This document shows, one piece after another, positions 52,128-63,190 of a stretch of DNA of 64,000 nt (positions are counted from its first letter, which is position 1; every line of letters starts with the position of its first letter). Both the position numbers and the translations under genes were made by a program. The stretch is from positions 1,752,001 to 1,816,000 of the forward strand of contig CAHIKZ030002090.1 in assembly GCA_903632075.3 (NCBI GenBank), given 5' to 3'. The stretch is from Acanthosepion pharaonis. Lineage: Eukaryota > Mollusca > Cephalopoda > Sepiida > Sepiidae. The notes beneath the pieces are model-generated. The model saw only the letters and a program-made list of their open reading frames with translations, did no database searches and was not told where the DNA came from.

Positions 52128-52228
52128 AGATAAAGGGGGAAGAGATAGATTCGGGATTTTCCCAAGTTTCTAAGCACGAAAGTGAACGCAAAAGACGTGA
52201 TCGGAATTTCATTTCAGCTCTCCGAATA
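52128..52228 (-). mobile_element. tRNA-type SINE, tail part
   Basis: Minus strand: GAAATGAAATTCCGATCACG, CGTTCACTTTCGTGCTTAGAAACTTGGGAAAATCCCGAATC and CTTCCCCCTTTATCTATGG. Same tail start as the other SINEs. Confidence 0.7.
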
Positions 52229-52589
52229 CACCCCCGACAAGTAACTGTTTCCTATCCTGCTCTATAATTACTCTACCTAAAACTTAAATTTCAGTATAAC
52301 CTGTGACATGATAGTTGGAATGTAGAAGATCACAAAGAGGTAACTCCATTGCGCTCAAGAAATGTCATAAAGAATTCGATACGTACACAATTTATCTCCT
52401 GAGTTTGATAACTTTATTTATTAGGATGTTCGGTAAGTCATTACGTATTTCATTACTATATATTATGATTCAATCAACCATGGCAGAAAAAAAGATTGAA
52501 TAGCAGAAAACTACGTCCAGAATTAGTTTATTAGCTTAGAATACATATCAGAGTTTAATCGGGAAAACCCGCAAAAAAAGAATTTTCGG

Positions 52590-52830
52590 TTCCTCCTGAA
52601 CTTTTCTGTTGAGAACCGAACAGAACGTGCCACCATCTTCATCACACTTTGAAACGGAAATGCCAATTATTCATTACATTATTATAGGTGATGAAAAATG
52701 GGTTTTGAATGTTCAAAAAAGAAAAAAAGTGGTTATCATAAAATGAGAAACCATCAAAATTAAGACTCTACCCACAGAAGTTATGTGACAGGTAGTACAT
52801 GACAGGTTACGTCTTTTACTAGTAAAGGAA
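52590..52830 (+). pseudogene. mariner-type transposase fragment
   Basis: Plus frames read SSSHFETEMPIIHYIIIGDEKWVL, where GDEKW holds the first catalytic Asp of mariner transposases, and then degenerate text. No inverted ends were found nearby. A weak but specific motif match. Confidence 0.6.
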
Positions 52831-53114
52831 ACACAGAAGGACATATGTTTATTGCTAGCAATTTGTTCTGGTAAATCATGCATTATATCAAAAGTGACGT
52901 ACTTAAAATGGCATCTGATCTAAAAAAAATATATATACAACGTATTAACAGGGGCAAGAAATTGCTTGTTACTTTTAACGCCTCCAAAACGGAAACTGGT
53001 CTCTTTTAACTGAGAGAAACTTTCTTGCCATTTATCAGCATGGCTGATGCTAACTTCCAAGAGAGTGACTGATTGCGCCTTGTCAGACTAACGTTATTCT
53101 ACTGACATGAAGTA

Positions 53115-53263
53115 GACATTGAATCAATTGCTAGGTCTCCTGCTAGTAAAGTTGGTTCATTGTGTCGTGGTAGACATATTTTCTTCGCCAGAATTTATCT
53201 TATACATTTAAAAGTTTACCATTTGTCTATGCATTGGATATTACTACCACACATGATGCTCCT

Positions 53264-53275
<12 letters not shown>
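53115..53275 (+). pseudogene. LINE copy 3, first segment
   Basis: Matches 31,185-31,345: ARSPASKVGSLCRGRHI-type text, then the region before the GAP(S/A)IYL motif, ending at GATGCTCCTAACATATATA where the (TA)n starts. Continued at 53,950. Confidence 0.82.

Positions 53276-53327
<52 letters not shown>
53269..53327. repeat. (TA)n microsatellite
   Basis: TA array at the junction of the LINE and the inserted PLE. Confidence 0.96.
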
Positions 53328-53330
<3 letters not shown>

Positions 53331-53940
53331 TGTATTTAGGCAGCATCTTTTCATTCATACGTTTCATTAAATAATATAGACAAGTGTTGTCAATTTATTT
53401 TATGTAAATTCTTTTCATAATGTCTAATAACATTATCATTGAACGAAGAAAAAAATTCACAATATTGATCCATATTTTTTTAAATACAATCTAAGCTTTC
53501 GGCTTACATAAGACATTATCAAAGATGTCAATTACAATATATTATGCAATATACGGACAAGACAGTTATGATAGTCTGTGATTGTTTACATAGATGATTT
53601 CTAAGCAACGATAAACATATGCATATAAGACGCTAGAAGCGAAAAAGGCACCGCATCTCATGACGTCACACATGACCATGCGAGAGTGAAGTATGAAGTA
53701 TGGGAAGCCAATGGTATAAACCAATGGTTTCTGTTACCAATTATAGACATTTAAGGATATTTGTAGAGATTCCATAATTGATTTTGTTTAGGTTGGGTTT
53801 CAACTGTTTGATGTATAATGCTTCAAGGATTTTAGTTTTTGTCTATTGTTTTCATGTCGAAGTATAATTGTGTTTTCAACAAGTATTTTACGGAATTGTG
53901 TGTGCGGGCAGGCATGTTGTTTTAAATGCCTAAAAATGTT
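53327..53940 (-). mobile_element. PLE family B 3' fragment with GIY-YIG remnant
   Basis: Minus strand: TIILRHENNRQK, a shift, then ILEALYIKQLKPNLNK and YGISTNIL (53,880-53,760), the end of a PLE GIY-YIG domain. Downstream are a 3' region, a hairpin motif ending GTAAGCCGAAAGCTTAG (53,515-53,490) and the terminus TGCTGCCTAAATACACAC at the (TA)n. The terminus is shared with the foldback element at 25 kb. Inserted into LINE copy 3. 5' truncated and frameshifted. Confidence 0.8.
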
Positions 53941-53949
53941 AGAGTTTCC

Positions 53950-54354
53950 AATCCAATATATATATATTTAAAGATTTTTGATAAAATAGAAAGACGAATT
54001 TTCAATGTTATTGGTCCTGACTTGGCACCCCGACTTCAGTTACTTTCCCATCGCCATAACATGACTTTGCTATGTCTTTCCTATAAATATTTTCTCCATA
54101 ATTGTTCTGATGAACGTTCTTCTGGTGGTACTTTGAGTTTACAGTACTAAATTGACGAAAAAGTATCATTGTTTTACTGTTAAAATGATCAAATATAACC
54201 ATAATGTTAACACACTTCTCATTTGTGGAACTCACCTCCGACTTTTTACCTTCCAGTCAACGTTGATCTTCAAAATTTTAAAAGCAAAGTCATTCGTTAT
54301 CGTCTTTCTCTTCTTAATACCTGTTCTTTTATTGTCCTCGCTCCTTAATAATCT
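53950..54354 (+). pseudogene. LINE copy 3, middle segment
   Basis: KIFDKIERRIFNVIGPDLAP, LCLSYKYFLHNCSDERSS, then shifted frames. Corresponds to 2,860-3,290 of copy 1. Interrupted at 54,354 by a PLE element. Confidence 0.88.
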
Positions 54355-54720
54355 CGATATTTCCGAGAGGAGTTATTGTAATTATTTACACAATTTACAT
54401 TGTTCGGAGAGTCGTGCTCATCTTTATTTATTTCAGCCGTTGTACGCTTCGGCCTTCTTCAATTGACATGCGTTGGAATTTCGAGCCGAACCTTCTATTT
54501 AGTCCATTGGGAATAGATTGTTCTAGTTGGAGAATTGAGTTACTAAAAGGAATAAACTGAAACTGAGTTATCCAGAAAAGGCGTGGCACGTGGAACTCGA
54601 AGTATCTAACCCCGTGGATAAATAAAGGATGCGATTCAAAATTCCAACGTATATCACCCGAAGAAGACTGGAGCGTACAACGGTCGAAAGGTGAGGACAA
54701 CAGTCCGAACAATGTAAATA
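54355..54720. mobile_element. PLE family A inverted pair with 14-bp target duplication
   Basis: Flanked by CTCCTTAATAATCT (54341-54354) and CTCTTTAATAATCT (54721-54734). Left tail on the minus strand (54,370-54,530), right tail on the plus strand (54,580-54,720); they share GTGGAACT, GATTCAAAATTCCAACG, GAAGAAGRCYGGAGCGTACAACGG and GTCCGAACAATGTAAAT. Unequal outer ends: the left runs on to GGAAATATCG, the right stops at GTAAATA. No coding core and no tRNA-like part. Confidence 0.9.
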
Positions 54721-54830
54721 CTCTTTAATAATCTTTTCGTTTTCTCATATTCTCTCCCACTCAGTAATCCATTGCGACTTAGTGACTTTATTGCCTTGCC
54801 TGGGGTGAAATTATTTAAGAAAAAAATTCA
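54721..54830 (+). pseudogene. LINE copy 3, 3' end segment
   Basis: TCTCATATTCTCTCCCACTCAGTAATCCATTGCGACTTAGTGACTTTATTGCCTTGCCTGGGGTGAAATTATTTAAGAAAA, the family 3' signature, matching 31,745-31,830. Confidence 0.9.
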
Positions 54831-54849
54831 GAAAAGGTATTATTCACCA

Positions 54850-55020
54850 GCATGGTAACATGGCGGAATACAGTCCAAAACAAATCCAAGAAGAAATTAA
54901 GATTGTTGAGATGGGAGTTTCCCCCATATCCACCATGATCACTCTATGTAAGTCCTACTGGTTTTCATTGATTTCGACTACTACAAAATTTCATAAGTGG
55001 CAGAATATTCAGAAACAAAG
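54850..55020 (+). pseudogene. Short N-terminal-like fragment, unknown
   Basis: ATGGCGGAATACAGTCC opens MAEYSPKQIQEEIKIVEMG, which looks like the amphipathic start of a transposon DNA-binding domain, but it loses coherence after about 30 codons. Family unknown. Confidence 0.3.
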
Positions 55021-55024
55021 ACGT

Positions 55025-55570
55025 TGAAAAAATGTTTCAAATCAATCTTCGCTAAATATGGAATCAGTTGTTTGTCTTTCCATTTCGCTATAGCAGTTTA
55101 AAGTGAATGTAATTGCATTTTTAATAAATAATATTTAAAAAAATGTTAATGTACATTTGTTTTTATAACCTTTCTTATAAAATGTATTTTTTTAAACAGC
55201 ACAGCATTTTATTTACGTTTGTAGTAATTGCATTTACACTACTATTATGTATTTTATCTGCAATTTTCATTCTCTCAAATAGTCTAAGCAAACATCTAGA
55301 TTTCAGTTCCACAATTACACCGCCTAAAACCAGAATTCTTTGTCTAGGCATCATTGAGAGAATAAAAAATTGCTTGGTGGAATTACTTAATAGTAATGTC
55401 GATGTAATAAATAAGAATAAGCAAAAAAAAAAAAATGAAAAATATCCCTTAACATAGCATGTCAACAGGGTTGCTCATAGCACTTTTCAGGAAAATGTGA
55501 GTTACTGCTCTGTGTTTGCTTCAAGTCTCATGTCGCAGTTGTATTGAGGGTTCTGGGTTAACTGCCAGAC
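55025..55570. other. No recognisable gene
   Basis: Overlapping frames of 104 (+) and 96 (-) codons at 55143-55465 have low-complexity hydrophobic text and no domain. Confidence 0.4.
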
Positions 55571-55574
55571 TGAC

Positions 55575-55874
55575 AAGAGTCCGACAGACAACTGTCCGAC
55601 AAGGACAAATGACGACGGAAAAAAATCCCGATGTTTATATATAAGTAGAATATTTAGATATTTTTTCTGATATTGGAAAGGGAATGGTATAGATAATACC
55701 TAAATCCGCCTTCTCATGGAAATGAGAAAAAAACCTTGTTGCTGAGGTAAAGCTTACTATTTGTCAGATATTTTTGTAGAACGAAAAATTATCTCGTGAG
55801 TCTGCAAGAGCTGGTTTGTTTAATATAAAATCATTCCTATTATTAATTGCTAGTGAAGGTGAGAACTGAAGAAT

Positions 55875-55922
<48 letters not shown>

Positions 55923-56130
55923 TGAAAAAATTGGGTGTATCTTTCAAAACTGCTATTGTAAAGAAATTATACTATGATAGTTTCACTTTCGTCTGATAGC
56001 AAAAATATCTAAATATTCTACATATATATAAACATTGGGCGGTTGTCCTTATTGGGCGGTTGTCCTTATCGGGCAGTTGTCCGTCGAGCACTAGGCTCTT
56101 TTCAGTTGGATACTTTTTGAGATACATGAC
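55575..56130. mobile_element. Foldback element with GGACAACTGYCCG-type ends
   Basis: Left end 55,575-55,690 (CCGACAGACAACTGTCCGACAAGGACAA, then ATGTTTATATATAAGTAGAATATTTAGATATTTTTTCTGAT) and right end 55,985-56,095 (complement: three units of GGACAACCGCCC type, then ATGTTTATATATATGTAGAATATTTAGATATTTTTGCTATCAGA). The ends comprise short tandem units plus a unique inverted stretch. The centre contains a TC microsatellite (55882-55916). Confidence 0.82.
55882..55916. repeat. (TC)n microsatellite
   Basis: TC array in the centre of the foldback element. Confidence 0.95.
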
Positions 56131-56134
56131 ACCA

Positions 56135-57585
56135 AGAGTAAGTGGTGGGTTTATGCTTTGCCAAAGAGAAAACAAACTACCTTCGTTGAAATTTGAGTTC
56201 GACTCGTCTATTCTATTGCAGGTAACTGTTTAGTCAATTCTGTACCACCAATAAAAGTGTACGAATTGCACTTTATTCTTAGCTAGTCTGACAGGTTGTG
56301 CTGTTGACGATTGACTGATTTATGTCTTATGACATTTTTCTTCTGGATTTTGTGATCCATTTTTGTAATTTCTACAGTGGCTAATAAAAAACGAACAGGG
56401 AATGTACATGCTTTCGTTCTTTTAGGAAATCCTGCGGCTTGAATTGTTGGAATGATCGGAAAAGCTTTTAATAAAGAAAAGAAATATACTTTATATATAT
56501 AAAAAAAAATAACACACAAGCATTATTCAGATTTCGATTTCAGTGAAATATATTTTTTTAACACAGACCACGATTTGACAGACATTGGAGAAACAAAAAT
56601 GGCGAAGGTTCTGATTGAAATAAATTAAGATCATGGTCGAACCATTAATGATAAAACTGGGGTGTCTAGTTTTTCTTGGGGTTTATATTGTTATATATCA
56701 GCATATTTTTTTTTTTGGGGGGGGTTCTAGTATGAGTGGGTGTGGCCACACGTACCCACATGAGAGACAATATTGAACACTCGATGTAATTCTGATTTAA
56801 ATTGTCAAATACATTTATATCATAGGTATCTGAATATTATTAAGTTTAGTTTTCACTGCCACTAACTGTAAATGTGTGATTTCCACTGAAGATGATACGA
56901 TTAATAAGGGGTTATTACGCGAAAGTGAAGCAACTGAAATAAAGTCTGTTTATTGTTAATTAGTATTCTAATTAAATAAGGATGTCTTTCCAGGAGAGAC
57001 AGGCAAGTCCTATCCACTTTAAAGATTAACGTAACACAGCTTATCGATTCTCACTTTGCTTTATGTTATCTAACAGAGAATAAAGAAAGAATTAAAAATT
57101 GTTTAGCAAAAATCAAACATCCTTTTTTTTATTTTAATTTAATAATTTAAAACTATGGTGTTGGAATTTTTTGAGGTTACAAACAGTTGCAGATTTATTT
57201 ATGTTTATGGCGACCAAAAAATATCGAACAAATTTATGACTAAGACGCATTTATTCATATATATATATCCACATCCTTCATTTCTATGTTTTTATTAGGT
57301 TGTCACACATGAAATGATGCACTTTATAGGAAATGAATAAGACGCTTCTGAAATGTTAAATAACTGATTTGTTTAGTTGAAATATACATTATGTTGATGA
57401 ATAACTGTTCTTCAACGTACCTCTAAATTCTTGATCACAACTTTAAAAAAAAATCTCAATCTTTGATGATAGTGCAAATGCTTCGATTAGCTTATCCTTA
57501 GATAATTTTTATTGCGTATTAGAAGTTCAAAATGCATGTGATAATCAATACGCAAGATACCAAGTGAATATAGAGAACGAAGCGA
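56135..57585. other. No recognisable gene
   Basis: CCACTGAAGATGATACGATTAATA with a TAATAA/TTATTA hairpin and GCGAAAGTGAAG near 56,883-56,930 resembles the PLE tail motif but has no supporting context. Otherwise nothing. Confidence 0.4.
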
Positions 57586-57587
57586 AA

Positions 57588-57935
57588 TTACATAATTAAA
57601 ACAAATAATTGAGAAGCGTGCGGTCGTCTGTTGTCGGGCCGCAAAATTGGGCCATCCCTATTCACAAGTCTATGATGGTTCTTTTTCAATTTTTCGTGCA
57701 TACCCCCGAATTCTTTACAATACGAGGTTGCTGTTATTGTTCTCCCTTGAGGCAAGAATGAATAATGATTAACAGCTTTGAAAGACCACCATACAGTAAC
57801 CATTAGCTTTTTAGGGTGCAGTGTAAGTTTTGGATATTGTTTTGGTGATTCACTTGCATCTAACCACTCTTACTGTTGTCAAAGATTATCTATTTCTTAT
57901 CGCATGTTATGATTCGATGCAAAAAATGTTCTTTT
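57588..57935 (-). pseudogene. mariner transposase fragment
   Basis: Minus strand: ITCDKK and FDNSKSGW (the degraded TGDEKW...YDN region, first Asp), then HPKKLMVTVWWSFKAVNHYS, GRTITATSYCKEF and LVNRDGPILRPDNRRPHASQ (second catalytic Asp in the DNxRPH motif). The C-terminal third with the last Asp is missing. A different mariner lineage from the 21-kb element. Confidence 0.85.
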
Positions 57936-58177
57936 TTACAGTTTTTATGGTTTCATTGTTATGATTTTCAATGAGCTTATGAGTAACAGTATACTGAAAG
58001 AAAAATTATCTAGAAAAAAGTGTCAGGAATATGTCAAGAGTTTTTTGATATACTAAGGAGTTTACTTCGTTAGACCAACAAATAACCATGTCATTTCATG
58101 TGTGACAGTCTAAAATGTTTTATGCATGTATTTACTGCGGCATTGTTCATCTATACGACGGAGTCCTTCGTAGCAAG

Positions 58178-59320
58178 TACAGCATATGACGGCCTATTTA
58201 ATATCAACTGCAGCCATTTCCGTATCTACGCTGGCCTCTCATCGATATGACAGTCTTTTTCCTATCTGCTGCGGCCACTTTCATATCTACGGCGATATGA
58301 GGGTCATTTTTATATTTAAAGAGGACTCTTTAATATCTACAGCGATCTCTCTCATTGATATGGCGGCCTGTTTCATATCAACTGCGACCACTTTTATATC
58401 TACGCTGGCCTTTCTCATCAATATAACGGTTTTTCATATTTGTCCTATTCTCATTGATATGACGGCCTTTTCCATATCTGCTGCATCCGGTCTGATAGGC
58501 ATGGCAGCCACTTACATATCTACTACAGCCTCTTTCATATCTACTGCGATATCCCTAATCAACATGACGGCCCTTTTCATATCTAATGCGGCCACTTTCA
58601 TATCAACAGTGATCTCTCTAATCGATATGACAGCCTTTTTATATATACTGATACCCCTTTTATATCTACAGCGATCTCTCTCATTGGTATGACGACACTT
58701 TTGATATCTACTGGCGCCTCTTTCATATCAACAGCGATCTTTCTAATCGAAATTACAGTCTTTTTATATATACTGAGGCCCCTTTTATATCTACAGCGAT
58801 CTCTCTTATTGGTATGACGGCCTTTTTCATAACTACTGGGGACTATTTCATATCTATTGCGGTCTCTTACATATGTACAGTGGTCTGTCTCATTGATATG
58901 ACGGCCTTTTTCATATCTATTGGGACCTATTTCCAATATATTGCGGTCTCTTACATATGTACAGCGGTCTGTCTCATTGATATGACTGCCTTTTTCATAT
59001 CTACAGGGCCCTCTTTCATATCTATTGCGGTCTCTTACATATGTACAGCGGTCTAACTCATAGATATGACGGCCTTTTTCATATCTACTAAGGCCTCTTT
59101 CATATCCATTGAGGTACTTTCATATGTACACCGATTTCTCTCACTGATATGACGACCTTTTTCATATCTACAGCGATCTCTCTCATCGATATGATGATCT
59201 CTTTCATATTTACTGCAGCATATCACATATCTATTGTGGGCTCTCTCATCAATATGACGGACATTTTCTACTACGGTCGGTCTCATCGATATGATAGCTG
59301 GAGGTAACACAATATAAGTA
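58178..59320 (+). repeat. 21/84-bp higher-order minisatellite
   Basis: About 1.1 kb built from a 21-bp unit (TTTCATATCTACTGCGGCCTC and variants such as TCTCATTGATATGACGGCCTT). In the right half four variants form an 84-bp super-unit, with starts of GATATGAC.GCCTTTTTCATATCT near 58,894, 58,979, 59,062 and 59,145. Because 21 is a multiple of three, long frames stay open (168 codons plus, 112 minus) without being genes. Confidence 0.93.
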
Positions 59321-59329
59321 ATATTTTAC

Positions 59330-59570
59330 TAAGCCTTACACGTATCTACAGGCATCAACAGCAAGTGATTTCATGATTGTACTCATACCATTCGGAGTAA
59401 TTGCATGAGACAAGATTCTTAGCTATTGTTTTATAATATCCGGTTTTACAGTTGGAAGATACCCAATAAGGATTGAAATCCCGTCACCAAATAACTGTAT
59501 GACAAATATAGTAATCATTTCTCCCCACAGAGCATTTTACAGATATCTTTATGAAGTGATATACAAATGT
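59330..59570. other. No recognisable feature
   Basis: Nothing supportable. Confidence 0.45.
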
Positions 59571-59571
59571 G

Positions 59572-59720
59572 TAATTAGCGTAAAGGTTATCAGCACGAAA
59601 AATGAAATCGGAGTGCTAAGTTCAAATTCCGGCTGAAGGTGTTTATGTTCCCATAGCTCCTATTAAGAATGGAAGGAGTTTATCCCTAGCTAGTAAATGA
59701 AACTATGTCTTTTATCGTTG
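59572..59720 (+). mobile_element. tRNA-derived SINE
   Basis: TAGCGTAAAGGTTATCAGCACGAAAAATGAAATCGG (A-box region) and CTAAGTTCAAATTCCGG (B box), then a body. The head matches the copy at 13,552. Confidence 0.7.
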
Positions 59721-59789
59721 GTAGAGGTAAGCAGTCGAGGAGAAGCGGAAATGGAGTGATTTGAAGACTATTTTTTTCGAGACCTACGG

Positions 59790-60469
59790 TTACAGTTCAA
59801 CGAAGCAATCCATCAATGAGTTTCTCAGTGCATGCGTGTATCATACAAGGCAGTTTGGTACGTGTCGGCGTAGCCCGTTTGGCGTCAGAAAAGTAATTGG
59901 ACTATTTAGGCGTCAGACTGTTTCGACGTCACTGACGTCTTATATGGATAAGAGTATTGAAAACACCCATCTTTCAATATGACTTTCTATTCATTTAGGG
60001 AATTAAGGATTCTATTAAGACCTTAATGGAATAATGTAAATTAGAAACTTAAATTAAAAATATTGTATTCAAAAAAATTAAAAAAAATTAGTAAAACTAT
60101 TTAATCTTAGAAATTACTTCTTCATTTCGTAATTATGAGCAACACCCTTCAGGAACTCCATAAGATCTCATGATTCAACTTCCATTATGACATGTTTTTG
60201 ATTCGTTCGTCAACATCTCTATATTTATTTATTTTTTTGGAGAGGTGGATAGCCAGCGATCAACTTTTCGAAAAATGCATCATGTCCTTTCTGAACTTTC
60301 CGTAAGGCATCAATAAACTTCCATATTGAAGGATGATTCATTCCTTGCTCATATTACAAACGTTGATTGGCAGCTTCGATGTGATTGTTGGTGCTATGTT
60401 CAATATTTAGAATTCGTTCCTAAAGATTCCATATCTCGACAGCAACGATGAAGTACTAATTTGACTACT

Positions 60470-60502
<33 letters not shown>

Positions 60503-60640
60503 TAAGAAAATTTGACTATAACGACGAAGTAGTACCCTGACGTCTAATCGTCCGTCTGCCGAAAAATTCCTATGTGGAATCTGCGACGCCAAATGGGCTA
60601 CGCCGGAACATCCCATTCTCCATACAAGAGCAGTCCGTCA
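59790..60640. repeat. Inverted, diverged repeat pair
   Basis: Plus-strand TCGGCGTAGCCCGTTTGGCGTCAG near 59,868 matches the complement of the stretch near 60,580-60,606 (GACGCCAAATGGGCTACGCCGG). Outer parts (GACGTCA motifs, CAGACtG/CAGACGG) also correspond loosely. A GA/CAGA microsatellite sits at 60,471-60,502. Class unknown. Confidence 0.6.
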
Positions 60641-60644
60641 GGCT

Positions 60645-61475
60645 CGAGCTCACCATACTAGTGAATGATGAACAGGCTAAATACTACACTACAGCAGGCG
60701 CTCGTAGTTATTAACTTAATGTGGAACACGAGGAAAGAGCGTCTGGAGAACTTAACACTCAGGATATATTGAAAGATAGTGGGGCAAAGAGAAATATTGT
60801 GTAAATTGCCTAATGAGTTTGTGTAACTTGATGACACAACGGTGAGTTGGAGGGTTAATAGCGAAACAAAAGATGCTAACATCTATAAATCAAAGGAAGG
60901 TTTTCAAAGCCATGATCGCTTATGTCCTGAACGGAAGCGACTTATATAAAAAGAGGAATCTGGCACATGGATTTAATAAACGTGGATAATCTTTAACGGC
61001 AAATATTAAAAATAAAGGCTTGTCAGTAGACAGTTGTACCTGTCTATTCCAGGGGCAAGCAATCGCCATATTTTTCCCACGTAATATTTTATCAATCTTA
61101 TTTAATTCAGACGACAAGTTAATCACTTCCATAAATAAAACAAAACTCCGCTGTAAAAAGAGAGACAGGCATACCTCTATTTTCGAAATTAATAACGTCA
61201 TCAGTATGGAATCTTATGAGTAAAATATAAAATATTAATACACTGAAAAAAGGTGCAATCTATGTAATTTGGTCAAGAGAGAAAGAAAGTAGTAAGATGT
61301 AATGAGCCTTATCAAAAACCAAGACGATGATAGCCTGACTCGCTCGGATAATTATTTTCTTAAGTGTTCAAAAATAAATGAGTCTACTAAGTGATAACTT
61401 CACGCGGCAAATCATTTTGCACTTAAAGTAACCCTATAAAGGCCGTAATATGTCAATGATCGCTGACTAAATTTC
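60645..61475. other. No recognisable gene
   Basis: Short frames only. Nothing supportable. Confidence 0.45.
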
Positions 61476-61479
61476 TGAT

Positions 61480-61662
61480 CATTAACAAACTCTTCTTATT
61501 CATTTGCAATATATTCCTATAGAAGACAAGGAAATTGGACACAGAATAGGCTGCGTTAGGAGTAGTTTTTCCCAACACCTGAAGTTGCTACGGAACCAAA
61601 ACATTAAGTTAAAAACTCGAATCATTTTAAATAACCTCGTCAAATATAGACTTCCATATGGA
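61480..61662 (+). pseudogene. LINE fragment cut by the Ty3/Gypsy insertion
   Basis: The plus frame reads IEDKEIGHRIGCVRSSFSQH, NIKLKTRIILNNLVKYRLPYGC, the reverse transcriptase C-terminal region of many LINEs (pattern EIxxRI...A...L...NIxLxTKxxxxNxxVxxxLLYGCE). The match stops exactly where the LTR begins at 61,663. Confidence 0.8.
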
Positions 61663-62139
61663 TGTTGTGGCAAGAGCCAATTGACCAATTACTATCATGA
61701 ATGGACTGATCTATTCCTAATAAGTAGTCGTAGTTAATTGTCAAAGGAAGAAGAAAATATTATTGCAGTGTTATCATTATTTGGTTTGGGGTTCATCACC
61801 TCCCCTCTCATTGTAAATCATTAGATTTTTTTTTATTTCTCCGGTTGCGTTTTTTAGGTCCCCTGAGAGTATTGCGGTATTATGGCATATGAAGGATTGA
61901 TTGGTGACGGATGAGTTCTTTTTGGTGAATGTGCAAATTGTAATGACTGAATGGGTCGTGAATCAGATTAACTAGATATAAGATAGTGAAGAGCAGCCTC
62001 AACCAATTTTCCATTGTGCCATAATTTTATTTTACGCAATAAATCTCAATATTATTGCAGGGACTTGTCTAGCTGAGTACTGCTATCACGACTGACTCTG
62101 TCGAGTTAAGTGTTGTGCTATGTCAGAACCAACATAACA
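61663..62139 (+). mobile_element. 5' LTR of a Ty3/Gypsy retrotransposon
   Basis: Begins TGTTGTGGCAAGAGCCA and ends AACATAACA, directly before the primer-binding-like GCAGTTGGCGATAAGGATG. Shares both ends with the solo LTR at 7512-7709. The centre (about 61,769-62,047) has no counterpart in the solo copy and is bounded by a 13-bp direct repeat AATATTATTGCAG (61756-61768 and 62048-62060). It drives transcription of the downstream gag-pol in live relatives. Confidence 0.9.
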
Positions 62140-62165
62140 GCAGTTGGCGATAAGGATGATTAACT
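62140..62165 (+). other. Primer-binding-type motif after the LTR
   Basis: GCAGTTGGCGATAAGGATGAT lies immediately inside the LTR. The TTGGCGAYRAGGAT signature after the 5' LTR is common in animal Ty3/Gypsy elements. The matching primer tRNA is not identified. Confidence 0.65.
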
Positions 62166-62333
62166 ATTTATTATAATAGTGGTGGACAAAGATTCGTTTC
62201 TTTTTAACTTGTGAAACCAGCACGTCGAAAAAACAAAAAAAAACACACACACACACACTTACGTCGAAAACAATGGAACATTAAATATCTGAAATATATA
62301 TTGGAAGCAAATTTTCGAGGCAAATAAATGAAA

Positions 62334-63190
62334 ATGGAGAATTTCAAAAGGATAATGTTGGAATTAATAAAACAACAGCAAGAACAACAACAATCCCAGG
62401 AAATATCGTTGAGACAAGAACAATAGCAAAAAATACGAGAACTTTTTTATGAAGAGTAAAATTAACGAAAATATGTCTACTTCTTTCTCACGGGACTCAG
62501 TAATAAATGCAATTGGCGAATTTAAATATAACCCCGATAAATAGGTTAAATTTGCAGCATACTATATATGCCATGAGGAAATCTTTAAAAAAAAACCCCC
62601 AAAAACTGTATAAGCTGTTCGGACGAGAAACGCGCTCTTCCTAGGAAAGTTACGTTCTATCGAACATGAAAAATTACATCCCGTTGAAAAGTTGAGTGAA
62701 TTGTCGTTTGAAGAGACTATTATGTTGTTAAATACAAAGTTAATTGACCAATACACGTTAAAAATGCCTAATTTTGTAAAAAAAAAAAAAACAAAAAAAA
62801 AAAAAAAACACGTGCTCGTTTCGCGAACTAACACTCGACATGTTCAAGTGTTTAAGTCTTCGTACAAAGGGTCGACAGCAAATATGGATGCGGAAATCCA
62901 TTTTAGAATTTAGACTAAGCTTGAACAGGGCTCAAAATTGATGTTGCAAGCTGTAGGTGAATAGTGTCAAAAAAAAAAAATAGTGAAGTTATGATACGAT
63001 ACGGCTAGAAATGAAGGAAGAGATGAATCTCTCATAAATTCGGTTCGTCCCAAAGCCTATAGGAAAACAACATTCATTATAAAACCAAATTCATGTACAG
63101 ATGTGGTGAACTACATTTCAAGAGGAACTGCCTTTTTAAGAGAAGTTTTCCGACTGTGGAAACGTGGGATACAAGATTTCGCATTGTAAA
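62334..63190 (+). pseudogene. Ty3/Gypsy gag remnant with decayed zinc knuckles
   Basis: Structural protein of an LTR retrotransposon; binds the element RNA and forms particles. ATG at 62334 gives a Gln-rich start, with an early in-frame stop after about 30 codons. Later pieces read INAIGEFKYNP and KLSELSFEETIMLLN (about 62,690). Near 63,090-63,185 two nucleocapsid zinc knuckles are recognisable but damaged: the first has lost its first Cys, the second has lost its first Cys and its His. Several frameshifts. Not functional. Confidence 0.85.

Noticed and set aside
56883..56930. Further hammerhead-like PLE tail
   Set aside because: CTGAAGA and GAAA are present, but the stems do not pair convincingly and no PLE sequence surrounds it.
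58186..58692. 168-codon frame as a repeat protein
   Set aside because: It follows from a 21-bp minisatellite. A frame on the other strand is open as well.
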